Shown one piece after another: positions 6,969 through 14,708 of a DNA stretch of 44,671 nt. Where the stretch lies: positions 1-44,671 of the forward strand of contig CAMDHY010000024.1 of the NCBI GenBank assembly GCA_945898215.1, given 5' to 3'. Numbering within the stretch: the stretch's first letter is position 1; every line of letters starts with the position of its first letter. The notes beneath the pieces were generated by a model. It worked only from the letters and a program-made list of their open reading frames with translations, ran no database searches and was not told the origin of the DNA. Position numbers and translations under genes: made by a program. The DNA is from Pseudoxanthobacter soli DSM 19599 (GTDB lineage Bacteria; Pseudomonadota; Alphaproteobacteria; Rhizobiales; Segnochrobactraceae).

Positions 6969-8633
6969 CTAGGCCGACAGCTCAAGGGAAAAGGCGAAGC
7001 CCCCCATCACGGCGGTCCCGAGCGTCACCGTCACCTCGAAGCGCCGCTCCCCGTCCGCGTCGCCGGCAGGCACCACGGCGACGCCGCCACCGGCACCGGA
7101 GGCGTCGACGAGGTCGCTGAGCGCCGCCGCGATGGCCGCGGCCGCCTGCGCCTCGGCGGCGCCATCGACCGCCGCGACCGCTGCCTGCAGCCGCGCCTCG
7201 ATCAAAGTGGAGACGAAGCGGAACGGCAGATCGGCGAAGGCGGCGAGCGCCGGCGGGTCGGCCTCGCTCCCGACGGCGGCTGCCGTAGGGGCGCGGAGGA
7301 ACCAGGCGCGGTCGCGATCCGGCCGGGCGACGAGGCAGCCGATGCCCTCGCTGCCGAGCAGGCGGGCGACGTCGACGCCGACGGCGGCGCGCACCGGCAG
7401 CGCCACCGGGCGGTGGTCCGGCCCCGTCGTCTCGACGAGGTCGAGACCGCGCAGCGCCGTCTCGGTGCCGAGGATCTCCGTCGGAAAGCCGCTGACGGCG
7501 AGGCTCGCCAGCACCCGGCTCGCGAGCACCGCCCCGGCGCCGCCCCACAGCACCGGCGCCGGCCCGGCGGCCGGGCGCAGCACGACGTCGTTCCAGGTCG
7601 GGAACAGGAAGCCGGCCTCGGGGCGCGCCGCCAGCCCGCGCCAGGCGGCGAGCGCCGGCGCCTCGAGCAGGGCGGCGGGGTTGTCCATCGCCGCCACCAC
7701 CGCGGGCGGGCGGCCGAAGAAGTCGGCCGACAGGGTGACGATCGCAGGCAGGCCGTAGCGGTCGGCAGCGGCGGCGACACGGTCGAGACGGTCGAGGTCG
7801 TGGGGCGACGGCCCAAAGGCACCGAGGTGGACGACCGCGCCGAGGCCGTCACCCGACGGCAGCGCCGCGGCGAACGCCTCCGCTCCCAGGACGTCCGCGA
7901 GGTCGGCGTCGTCGGCAAGATCACAGACGAACACCCGTGTCGACGGCCGCGAGCCCCAGGCGGCCAGGATCGGCCGCAGGCTGCGCCATGCCGCCTCGAC
8001 GGCGAGCCAGCGCGGATGGCTGGCGACCGCGCGCAGCTGTTCCTCGACATGTGGCGCGGACGCGACGGTGGCCGACGGGGTCGCCGCAGGCTTCGATCCC
8101 GCCGCGATGAAGGCCGACAGGGCGCTCCCGGCGGTCGCCGCCGGGGCGCTGTCCGGCAGGTCGACGAGGTCGAGCAGGCGGTCGAAGGCGTCGTCGTCGT
8201 CGCCGGCGTCGCGGGCGGGTCCCGGACCACCGAGGGCATGGGCATCCTCGTTCGGGCGGTCAGCCGGGGCGGCGGCCACCGCCGGGGCTTGCGCGAGGGC
8301 GGCGGCGATCTCGGGAATGCGTGCGGAAAGGCCGACGGGATCGAGATCGCGCAGCGAGGCGAGCGGCAGCGTCACCCGAAGCGCCGGGGGAGCGTCCGAC
8401 AGGTGATTTTGCACATCGAAGGCAACGGCCGCGCCGAGGCGCTGCATCAGCTCCGCGATGTCGGGACCGCCGGCCTCGACGGGAACGCCGTCGCCGGGCC
8501 CGCCGAAATCACCGATGACGATCAGCCGGAAGGCGATGTCGAGTGCCCGCCGCGCCGACGGCGCCGCGTCCGCCGGGTGCCCGAACCGCATGCCGAGGTG
8601 GATCCCGCCTACCGGCGCTTCGTCGCCCGTCAT
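6969..8633 (-). CDS. Orphan fusion of type VI secretion sheath proteins TssB and TssC
   Basis: A 554-residue protein combining both halves of the T6SS contractile sheath. Residues 28 to about 116 read as TssB (VipA): FRLIVIGDFGG, then a QNHLSD segment (residues 75-80) and LRVTLPLASLRDLDPVGLSA, matching in order the TssB pattern of a strand-GDF motif, V-x-N-x-LS and L-x-F-x-SLxDFxP. Residues 117-190 are an Ala/Pro/Asp-rich linker. Residues 197-450 read as TssC (VipB): LRAVASHPRWLAVEAAWRSL, WRGLAARPEAGFLFPTWND, VLWGGAGAVLASRVLASLAV and GFPTEILGTETALRGLDLVE. The last 80 residues are only weakly family-like. In T6SS, TssB and TssC are separate, adjacent genes; no other T6SS component (TssA, E, F, G, H, J-M, Hcp, VgrG) is within about 36 kb downstream or 7 kb upstream. 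Assembly competence is unknown. Confidence 0.78.
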   Translation of the reverse strand: MTGDEAPVGGIHLGMRFGHPADAAPSARRALDIAFRLIVIGDFGGPGDGVPVEAGGPDIAELMQRLGAAVAFDVQNHLSDAPPALRVTLPLASLRDLDPVGLSARIPEIAAALAQAPAVAAAPADRPNEDAHALGGPGPARDAGDDDDAFDRLLDLVDLPDSAPAATAGSALSAFIAAGSKPAATPSATVASAPHVEEQLRAVASHPRWLAVEAAWRSLRPILAAWGSRPSTRVFVCDLADDADLADVLGAEAFAAALPSGDGLGAVVHLGAFGPSPHDLDRLDRVAAAADRYGLPAIVTLSADFFGRPPAVVAAMDNPAALLEAPALAAWRGLAARPEAGFLFPTWNDVVLRPAAGPAPVLWGGAGAVLASRVLASLAVSGFPTEILGTETALRGLDLVETTGPDHRPVALPVRAAVGVDVARLLGSEGIGCLVARPDRDRAWFLRAPTAAAVGSEADPPALAAFADLPFRFVSTLIEARLQAAVAAVDGAAEAQAAAAIAAALSDLVDASGAGGGVAVVPAGDADGERRFEVTVTLGTAVMGGFAFSLELSA

Positions 8634-8731
8634 TGCGCCCCCCGCTCGGGCGGGAGCGCGACGGCCCGCGCCGTGGACTCATTGCTAGCGCCGCTTCGTG
8701 TCGCGCGTGCAACGACGGGACGGGACCCGCC

Positions 8732-9499
8732 TCACGCCCAGCCGGCGTCGACGATGAACTCCTGCGCGGTGATGGCGCGCGCCGCGTCGGAGGCGAGGAA
8801 CATCGCCATCTCGGCGACATCCGCGGGGCCGATCTCGAGGTCGAGGCACTGGCCCTTGCGGCGCTCCGCGTCGGCCTCCGGCGTCAGCCAGAGCTCCTTC
8901 TGGCGCTCGGTCAGGATCCAGCCCGGCAGCAGCGAGTTGACGCGGATGCGGTCGGGGCCGAAGTCGCGGGCGAGGCCGCGCGTCAGCCCATGCACGGCGG
9001 CCTTCGCCATCGTGTAGGCGGGCATGCCGCCCTGGCCGAGGCGCCAGGAGATCGAGCCGAAGTTGACGATGGCGCCACCGCCGCGCCGCTGCATCTGCGG
9101 GATCGCCGCCTGGGCGGCGAAGAACATCGGCCGCTGGTTGATCGCCATGCGCTCGTCCCAGTAGTCGGGCGTCACCTCGAGAACGGCGTGGCGCTGGTCG
9201 TTGGCGGCGTTGTTCATCAGCACCGCGACGTCGCCGAACTCCGTCCCGGCCCGCTCCACCGCCGCCTTCAGCGCCGCGACGTCGCGGATGTCGCAGGGGA
9301 TGAACAGCGGTGCGCCGCCGGCGCTGTCGGCGAGCCGCGCCACCAGCGCCCGGCTCGGCGCCTCGGCGATGTCGACGAAGGCGACGCGGGCACCCTGGGC
9401 GGCGAAGCCCTCGGTCAGGGCAGCGCCGATGCCGCTGCCACCGCCGGTGATGAAGACCGTCTTGTCGGCAAGGTCGGGGTAGATCGCCGGCCGGTGCAT
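8732..9499 (-). CDS. SDR aldose dehydrogenase, XylB (D-xylose 1-dehydrogenase)-like
   Basis: A 255-residue SDR close in sequence style to Caulobacter XylB, the NAD-dependent D-xylose 1-dehydrogenase, and to related L-arabinose/galactose dehydrogenases. Features: IYPDLADKTVFITGGGSGIG at the N-terminus with the TGGGSGIG motif at 18-25, NNAAND (96-101), YWDERMAINQR, NFGSISW with the catalytic Ser, Y162 and K166 in AYTMAK, and the C-terminal FIVDAGWA. An oxidised aldonolactone would be the product. The ATG at 9499 is preferred because GGGAG is five bases before it; a longer in-frame start at 9565 has no such site. It is divergent from the DMT transporter gene. No other sugar-oxidation gene is nearby, so the sugar is uncertain. 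Confidence 0.87.
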   Translation of the reverse strand: MHRPAIYPDLADKTVFITGGGSGIGAALTEGFAAQGARVAFVDIAEAPSRALVARLADSAGGAPLFIPCDIRDVAALKAAVERAGTEFGDVAVLMNNAANDQRHAVLEVTPDYWDERMAINQRPMFFAAQAAIPQMQRRGGGAIVNFGSISWRLGQGGMPAYTMAKAAVHGLTRGLARDFGPDRIRVNSLLPGWILTERQKELWLTPEADAERRKGQCLDLEIGPADVAEMAMFLASDAARAITAQEFIVDAGWA

Positions 9500-9622
9500 G
9501 GAGGCTCCCAGGATGATGTCTTCGGCCTCACCCGATCGCGGAGGGGGACCGTTGTTGCGGCGCATCTTTGATCGCTTCGCGCGCAGGCGACAAGGCGGCC
9601 GGCGCTCTCACCGCCGGGCCGT

Positions 9623-10657
9623 GTGCCATGGCAGCGTCAAGAATCGGGATGCCCGCCGCCGCATCCCCCCTTAGGGTGCGCCGTCCCTCACCGCCGGTGC
9701 CCCTTGCCCCCTCCGCCGTCGCCTGCCGCCTTCGCCCTGCGCCCGCTCAGCCTCGCCGACTGGGGGCTGCTGGTGCTGCTGTCGCTCCTGTGGGGCGGCT
9801 CGTTCTTCTTCATCGCCATCGCGGTCACGGAGCTACCGCCGCTCGTCATCGTCGCCTCGCGCGTGCTGATCGCGGCCCTGGCGCTGCATCTCGTGCTGCG
9901 GATCGGCGGCGAGCGGCTGCCGACGACGGGCGCCGCGATCGGCGCCTTCGCCCTGATGGGAGTGTTCAACAACGCCATCCCGTTCACGCTGCTGGTCTGG
10001 GGCCAGAGCCACATCGCGAGCGGGTTGGCGGCCATCCTCAACGCCACGACGCCGCTGTTCACCGTGCTCGTCGCCCATTTCGCCACCACAGACGAGCGGC
10101 TGACGCTCGGGCGCATCGCCGGCGTGCTGGTGGGGTTCTCCGGCGTCGTGGCGATGATCGGCCCCGGTGCGCTGGCCGGCGTCGAGGCCGACGTGCTGGC
10201 CGAGCTCGCCTGCCTGGGCGCGGCGCTCTGCTACGGGTTCGCGACGGTGTTCGGCCGCCGCTTCCGCCGGCTCGGGCTGTCGCCGGTGCAGACGGCGACC
10301 GGCCAGCTCACCGCCTCGACGCTGATCATGGTGCCGGTGGCGCTCGTCTTCGCGGCGCCGTGGACGCTGCCGGTGCCGAGCCCGGCGGCGATCGGCTCGG
10401 TGGTGGCGCTGGCGCTCGCCTCGACGGCGTTCGCCTACATCGTCTTCTTCCGCATCCTCGCCCGCTCGGGGGCGACGTCGATCTCGCTCGTCACCTTCAT
10501 GGTGCCGGTGAGCGCCATGCTGCTCGGCACGCTGGTGCTGGGCGAGCGGCTGGCGCCGGAGCACTTCCTCGGCATCGCCCTGATCGGCGTGGGGCTGGCC
10601 CTCATCGACGGCCGGCCGCTGAAACGCATCGCGGCGGCCGTGGGCCGCCGCGCATAA
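9623..10657 (+). CDS. DMT superfamily (EamA) transporter
   Basis: Ten-helix drug/metabolite transporter with two EamA repeats. The first repeat starts with LSLADWGLLVLLSLLWGGSF and the second with a GAALCYGFATVFGRRFRRLG segment. The end, GIALIGVGLALIDGRP, is the usual final helix and basic tail. The start is uncertain: GTG at 9623 gives a Pro-rich N-terminus of about 40 residues that is unlike the family, and a TTG at 9704 would give a more normal length; neither has a clear ribosome site. It converges on the aminotransferase gene across a perfect hairpin at 10666-10687. Substrate unknown. Confidence 0.87.
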   Translation: MPWQRQESGCPPPHPPLGCAVPHRRCPLPPPPSPAAFALRPLSLADWGLLVLLSLLWGGSFFFIAIAVTELPPLVIVASRVLIAALALHLVLRIGGERLPTTGAAIGAFALMGVFNNAIPFTLLVWGQSHIASGLAAILNATTPLFTVLVAHFATTDERLTLGRIAGVLVGFSGVVAMIGPGALAGVEADVLAELACLGAALCYGFATVFGRRFRRLGLSPVQTATGQLTASTLIMVPVALVFAAPWTLPVPSPAAIGSVVALALASTAFAYIVFFRILARSGATSISLVTFMVPVSAMLLGTLVLGERLAPEHFLGIALIGVGLALIDGRPLKRIAAAVGRRA

Positions 10658-10665
10658 AGCTATGG

Positions 10666-10687
10666 CGGCCGGCGCGGGCGCCGGCCG
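10666..10687. terminator. Hairpin between convergent genes
   Basis: A perfect 10-base stem, CGGCCGGCGC and its complement separated by GG, lies in the 47-base gap between the DMT gene and the aminotransferase. The U-tract is poor in both directions, so it may be a terminator or only an mRNA-end hairpin. Confidence 0.5.
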
Positions 10688-10704
10688 TCTTCAGGATCGT
10701 TGCC

Positions 10705-12060
10705 TCAGGCGACCAGCTCGATCGTCTTCTTCAGCTTGCCCATCAGCTCGTCGATCTCGCTCTCTGTGATGACCAGTGGCGGCGAGATGGCGATGGTGTC
10801 GCCGGTGATGCGCATCATCAGGTTGACGTCGTGGAACGCCTTCTCGAGCGCCGTGTAGGCGCGCAGGCCCGGCGCGCCGGGGATCGGCGCGAGGTCGACG
10901 GCGCCGACGAGGCCGATGGTGCGGATGTCTTCCACCAGCGGCAGGCCCTTGATGGTGTCGAACAGCGCGTCGGCGAACGGCGCCTCCAGCGCGGCCGAGC
11001 GCTCGAACAGCTTCTCGTCGCGATAGACGTCGAGGGCGGCGAGGCCGGCGGCGCAGGCGAGCGGGTGCGCCGAGTAGGTGTAGCCGTGGAAGAGCTCGAT
11101 GACGTGCTCCGGGCCCTGCATGAAGGCGTCGTAGATCGGCTTCGAGCAGAGCACGCCGCCCATCGGCACGGTGCCGGAGGTGACGCCCTTGGCAAACGTG
11201 ATGAGGTCGGGCGTGACGCCGAAGCGCTCAGCGGCAAACGCCGTGCCGAGGCGGCCGAAGCCGGTGATGACCTCGTCGAAGATCAAGAGGATGCCGTACT
11301 TCGCGGTGATCTCGCGCAGGCGCTTCAAGTAGCCCTTCGGCGGCGGCAGCACGCCGGTGGAGCCGGCCATCGGCTCGACGATGACGGCGGCGATGGTGTC
11401 GGCGCCGTGCAGCGCCACGATGCGCTCCAGTTCCTCGGCGAAGTGGGCGCCGTACTCCGGCTCGCCGCGCGAATAGGCCTGCTTGGAGCGGTCGTAGGTG
11501 TGCGGCAGGTGGTCGACGCCGGCGAGCATCGCCCCGTACATGCGGCGGTTGGCGACCATGCCGCCAACCGAGATGCCGCCGAAGCCGACGCCGTGGTAGC
11601 CGCGCTCGCGGCCGATCAGGCGCGTGCGCTGGCCCTCGCCGCGGACGCGGTGATAGGCGAGCGCGATCTTCAGCGCGGTGTCGACGGCCTCCGAGCCGGA
11701 GTTGCCGAAGAAGACGTGGTCGAGGTTACCAGGCGCCATCGCGGCGATGCGGCTCGCGAGCTGGAACGCCTTCGGGTGGCCGAACTGGAACACCGGCGCG
11801 AAGTCGAGCGCCTGCGCCTGGGAGCGGATCGCCTCGACGATCTGCGGGCGGGCGTGGCCGGCATTGCAGCACCACAGGCCCGCCGAGGCGTCCATCACCG
11901 CCGAGCCGTCGGGCTTGAAGTAGTAGACGCCCTCGGCGCGGTTGACGATGCGCGGCCGCTTCTTGAAGGAGCGGTTCGCCGTGAACGGCATGAAGAAGGC
12001 TTCGAGGTTGTTCGGTGTCGGCTCGAAGCCGGCGTCCACGTCCGTTGCGCGGTCCATCAT
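10705..12060 (-). CDS. Class III omega-amino acid:pyruvate aminotransferase
   Basis: PLP-dependent aminotransferase of 451 residues, class III fold. It looks most like beta-alanine (omega-amino acid):pyruvate transaminase: HVFFGNSGSEAVDTALKIAL (phosphate-binding turn), GRERGYHGVGFGG, MYGAMLAGVDHLPHTYD, IFDEVITGFGR with the cofactor-binding D262, and the Schiff-base K291 in ITFAKGVTSG. The ATG-ATG pair at 12060/12057 follows AGGAG; the second has the better spacing. Amino donors in this family include beta-alanine, taurine, putrescine and aromatic amines, so the exact one is unresolved. It is followed on the same strand by nothing related. The OlsF-like gene lies 147 bases upstream on the same strand. 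Confidence 0.9.
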   Translation of the reverse strand: MMDRATDVDAGFEPTPNNLEAFFMPFTANRSFKKRPRIVNRAEGVYYFKPDGSAVMDASAGLWCCNAGHARPQIVEAIRSQAQALDFAPVFQFGHPKAFQLASRIAAMAPGNLDHVFFGNSGSEAVDTALKIALAYHRVRGEGQRTRLIGRERGYHGVGFGGISVGGMVANRRMYGAMLAGVDHLPHTYDRSKQAYSRGEPEYGAHFAEELERIVALHGADTIAAVIVEPMAGSTGVLPPPKGYLKRLREITAKYGILLIFDEVITGFGRLGTAFAAERFGVTPDLITFAKGVTSGTVPMGGVLCSKPIYDAFMQGPEHVIELFHGYTYSAHPLACAAGLAALDVYRDEKLFERSAALEAPFADALFDTIKGLPLVEDIRTIGLVGAVDLAPIPGAPGLRAYTALEKAFHDVNLMMRITGDTIAISPPLVITESEIDELMGKLKKTIELVA

Positions 12061-12206
12061 GTTCTCCTGAGCGGTCGCTTTGCCTGGGTCACGGGTCGTC
12101 CCTTTTATCAGGATCGGCGCCGCAAAGGAACGCAGGCGCGGGCGCCCTCGGGCGGGCACCGCGGCAGCAGCCGGCCGGCGGGCCGGACGGACCAGCGAGC
12201 GTCTCG

Positions 12207-13772
12207 TCAGGCCGCCATGGTCAGCACCGGCTCGGGCGGGGGCTCGGCACGGTCTCCGGTGCCGGCACCGAACACGATCCTGCGGCCGAGGCAGCTCAGC
12301 CGGTCGATGGGGCTCCAGAAGAGCAGCGACAGCGAGCCGTCGAAGTCATCGTCGAAGGCCGCCGCTTCGTAGTGCGTGCGGAAGCCGAGGACGCGAGCAT
12401 AGCCACCGAGGAGCGGTGGCAGCACGATACCGTGGCCGCGGGCCCACGCGCGCATCGCGGCGAGGCCCTCGTCGCAGAAGCTCCAGGCGGATGGGGCGGC
12501 CTCGCCAGACGGATCGGCCGGGTCCCGCCAGCGGCGGCCGAGCGGCCGGATGCCATCCGCGTGGGGCGAGCGGGACGAGAGCGCCCACCGCACGAATGCG
12601 GCGAACGCCTCCGGCGCCATGGATGCCGGAATCGTGACGATGCCGGCCACGAGCTCGAACGGGCGATCGGCGACGTGGGCGCCGGCGACGCGCCACAGCC
12701 ACTCGCAGCGGGCGCCGTCGGCGCGCACGACCAGACGCCCGGCTTCGGCCACCGGGCGGGCGCGCAAGGGGTGATCCCCCGAGAGCGCGAATTCGCGCTC
12801 CACGAGCCCGTCGCGCAGCCCGCTCGGGTGGTGGAGGAGGCGCATCGCCCCCTCGATCTGGAACTGCTTGTCGTTCCACACCACGATCTGGGCGGCGCGG
12901 GCGTCGTGCTCGTCGACGTCGGGCCGCGGCGCCAGCCGGAAGCCGGCCGCGCCGTACTGCTCGCGGCGGAAGTCGCCGATGGCGAGCAGGACCTCCGACG
13001 GGGCGCCGGGGGCGAACACCAGGCCCCAGCGTCCCGGGCCGAGCCTGTGGGTCGAGGCGGCCAGATGAACGAGGTCGCGGAAACCGCCGTGCGGACGGAT
13101 CACGTGCCTGCCCCGCCTGGCGCGCCGCCGCAGCGGTCCGTCGACCAGGGTCCGAGCCCGGCACGCGAGATCGGCACCCGATTCGCCGCGCGGCAAGACC
13201 GCGGCGCCGATCTCGACCGACATGCGCGCCCCGTGCCGGCGCGTCGGCTCACCGACCGCGGCGAGCGGTGCGAGAGGTGGCACCAGCACGCTGGTCAGGT
13301 GAAACTCCGCCGAGGCCCGCGCTCGGATATGGATGGGCACGATCGGCACGCCGCGCCGGCCGGCGAGCGAGAAGAGCGCCTCGTTCCACCGGGTGTCTCT
13401 AGCGCCCTGCCAGCGCAGGCGCGAGACCGTGCCGGAGGGGAACAGGATAAGGCTGCCCCCCGCCTCAATGTGCGACAGGATCGTCTTCGTCGCCGAGACC
13501 TTCTGGTGCGGCGCATCGACGTCGACGAATAGGAAGGCGTCGCGCATGGGCTCCAGCCGGCGGAAGAATTCGTTGGCGATGATACGGATATCGGGTCGCA
13601 GACGGCCGAGAAGATCCAGCAGGACGTGCCCGTCGAGGATCGCCGTCGGATGGTTGGCGACGAACAGGAGCGGGCCATTCGCCGGCACCTTCGTGACATC
13701 GTCGTCGGCGACGCGCACATCTACGCGACAGCGCGCGATCAGCTTGCGGCTGTAGTCGGAAGGTGCCGGCAA
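12207..13772 (-). CDS. OlsF-like bifunctional acyltransferase (PlsC + OlsB-type GNAT), N-terminus apparently interrupted
   Basis: A 521-codon frame. Its first 220 residues form a PlsC lysophospholipid-acyltransferase domain: FVANHPTAILDG (residues 38-48, the NHPxxxxDG version of the acyltransferase box), IIANEFFRRLEP and LILFPSGTVSR. From about 270 to the end it resembles OlsB, the ornithine N-acyltransferase: DEHDARAAQIVVWNDKQF, IEGAMRLL, EREFALSGDHPLRARPVAEA and VLPPLLGGYARVLGF near the C-terminus. PlsC followed by OlsB is the order in OlsF, which makes ornithine lipids in one protein; ornithine lipid synthesis is therefore inferred. The only possible first codon is the TTG at 13770-13772, directly after an in-frame TAA, and it has no ribosome site. 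The family normally has a further N-terminal helical stretch; see the frame at 13776-13895. Confidence 0.75.
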   Translation of the reverse strand: MPAPSDYSRKLIARCRVDVRVADDDVTKVPANGPLLFVANHPTAILDGHVLLDLLGRLRPDIRIIANEFFRRLEPMRDAFLFVDVDAPHQKVSATKTILSHIEAGGSLILFPSGTVSRLRWQGARDTRWNEALFSLAGRRGVPIVPIHIRARASAEFHLTSVLVPPLAPLAAVGEPTRRHGARMSVEIGAAVLPRGESGADLACRARTLVDGPLRRRARRGRHVIRPHGGFRDLVHLAASTHRLGPGRWGLVFAPGAPSEVLLAIGDFRREQYGAAGFRLAPRPDVDEHDARAAQIVVWNDKQFQIEGAMRLLHHPSGLRDGLVEREFALSGDHPLRARPVAEAGRLVVRADGARCEWLWRVAGAHVADRPFELVAGIVTIPASMAPEAFAAFVRWALSSRSPHADGIRPLGRRWRDPADPSGEAAPSAWSFCDEGLAAMRAWARGHGIVLPPLLGGYARVLGFRTHYEAAAFDDDFDGSLSLLFWSPIDRLSCLGRRIVFGAGTGDRAEPPPEPVLTMAA

Positions 13773-13775
13773 TTA

Positions 13776-13895
13776 TACTGAGTAGAAGACCTCTTCGATC
13801 AGCGCATTGATTTTCTTTTCGGAATAGATTTTTGCGATAGTCGCCGCAATCCTCTGCGAGAAGCCGAAGTATTTTTCGCAATCCACAGTCAGCAT
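13776..13895 (-). other. In-frame upstream extension of the OlsF-like gene, cut off by one TAA
   Basis: ATG at 13893-13895 opens 40 codons (beginning MLTVDCEKYFGFSQRIAA, ending EEVFYSV) in the same frame as the OlsF-like gene. A single TAA at 13773-13775 is all that separates them. The missing length suits the N-terminal helix expected before the PlsC motif. Against this, the codons here often end in A or T, unlike those of the gene downstream, so a separate short AT-rich ORF is also possible. Possible readings are a nonsense mutation, a sequencing error, or an unrelated leader. Confidence 0.35.
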
Positions 13896-13905
13896 GGCGG
13901 ATACC

Positions 13906-13932
13906 TGCAAAGACTAACATTTATGCAAAGAC
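13906..13932. promoter_or_regulatory. 9-base direct repeat in an AT-rich upstream segment
   Basis: TGCAAAGAC occurs at 13906-13914 and again at 13924-13932, 18 bases apart, just upstream of the frame at 13776-13895. The segment about 13776-13960 is much more AT-rich than everything around it. Spacing near two helical turns would suit a regulator site, but no known operator is recognised. The rest of the gap up to 14203 shows nothing definite. Confidence 0.3.
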
Positions 13933-14203
13933 AACAATAGGTTCATCGTGCAACGGGCAAGTGACAAGCCGGCAAAGCCCAAGACACTACTCTGGATTTT
14001 GCTGGTGACCGTGATCTACACGCAGTCATCGCACCGGCCGACCGGCGAGCCGAGACGTCTCGGGGACTCACGGCGGCGCGGTGGCCCGACAAGGCGGCGT
14101 ACTCGGTGTGACGGCAGCGCCGCCCGGAGCCGGCGGCCCACCCTTCCACCCCCGGCGCGGATCAGTTAAGCCTCGGCCTCCCCGTCCGCCGTCCGGCTGC
14201 CCG

Positions 14204-14695
14204 ATGTCCCCCGCCCCTTCCGACCTCATCCGCCACGCCCGCGACGGCGACGGCCCCGGCATCGCCGGGCTGATCGCCGGCGTGTTCGCCGAGTATCCCG
14301 GCTGCTTCTACGTCGAGGCCGAGTTCCCCGAGCTCGCCCACCCGGCGACGCACTACGAGGCCCGTTCCGGCGCCGTCTGGGTGGTGGAGGAGGCCGGCGC
14401 GATCGTCGGCTCGTTCGCCGTGGCGGTGACGACCGATCCGGCGGTGTTCGAGATCGCGAAGGTCTACCTCGCCGCCCCGGTGCGCGGTCGCGGCCTTGCG
14501 AAGGCGCTCCTCGGCCACGCCCTCGACCACGCGCGGGCGGAACGGGCCCGGGCGGTGCGGCTGTGGACCGACACCCGTTTCCTGGACGCCCACCGGTTCT
14601 ACGCGGCGAACGGCTTCGTGCGCGTGCCGGGCGTGCGTTTCCTCGGCGACCAATCCTCCTCGTGGGAGTTTCCCTACGCCCGCGCGCTCGGCTGA
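14204..14695 (+). CDS. GNAT family N-acetyltransferase
   Basis: A 163-residue GNAT. Motif A is IAKVYLAAPVRGRGLAKALL (residues 87-106), with the acetyl-CoA-binding V-R-G-R-G-L-A run. Motif B follows as HRFYAANGFVRV. The N-terminal part, HARDGDGPGIAGLIAGVFAE, is the usual alpha-1/alpha-2 opening, and a YVEAEFPEL segment follows. The ATG at 14204 gives a normal length; the open frame upstream to 14081 is Pro/Arg-rich and not family-like. Substrate unknown. The DMT gene downstream starts 13 bases after the stop on the same strand, so the two probably share an mRNA. Confidence 0.87.
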   Translation: MSPAPSDLIRHARDGDGPGIAGLIAGVFAEYPGCFYVEAEFPELAHPATHYEARSGAVWVVEEAGAIVGSFAVAVTTDPAVFEIAKVYLAAPVRGRGLAKALLGHALDHARAERARAVRLWTDTRFLDAHRFYAANGFVRVPGVRFLGDQSSSWEFPYARALG

Positions 14696-14708
14696 GGGAA
14701 AGAGCCCC

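Noticed and set aside
13773-13779. TATAAT as -10 box of a promoter for the acyltransferase
   Set aside because: It abuts the TTG codon, leaving no room for a leader, and no matching -35 was seen 16-18 bases upstream.
13948-14169. 73-codon plus-strand frame with a hydrophobic stretch (KTLLWILLVTVIYTQSS)
   Set aside because: Possible small membrane peptide, but no ribosome site, no known family, and the second half is Arg/Pro-rich noise. Not reported as a gene.
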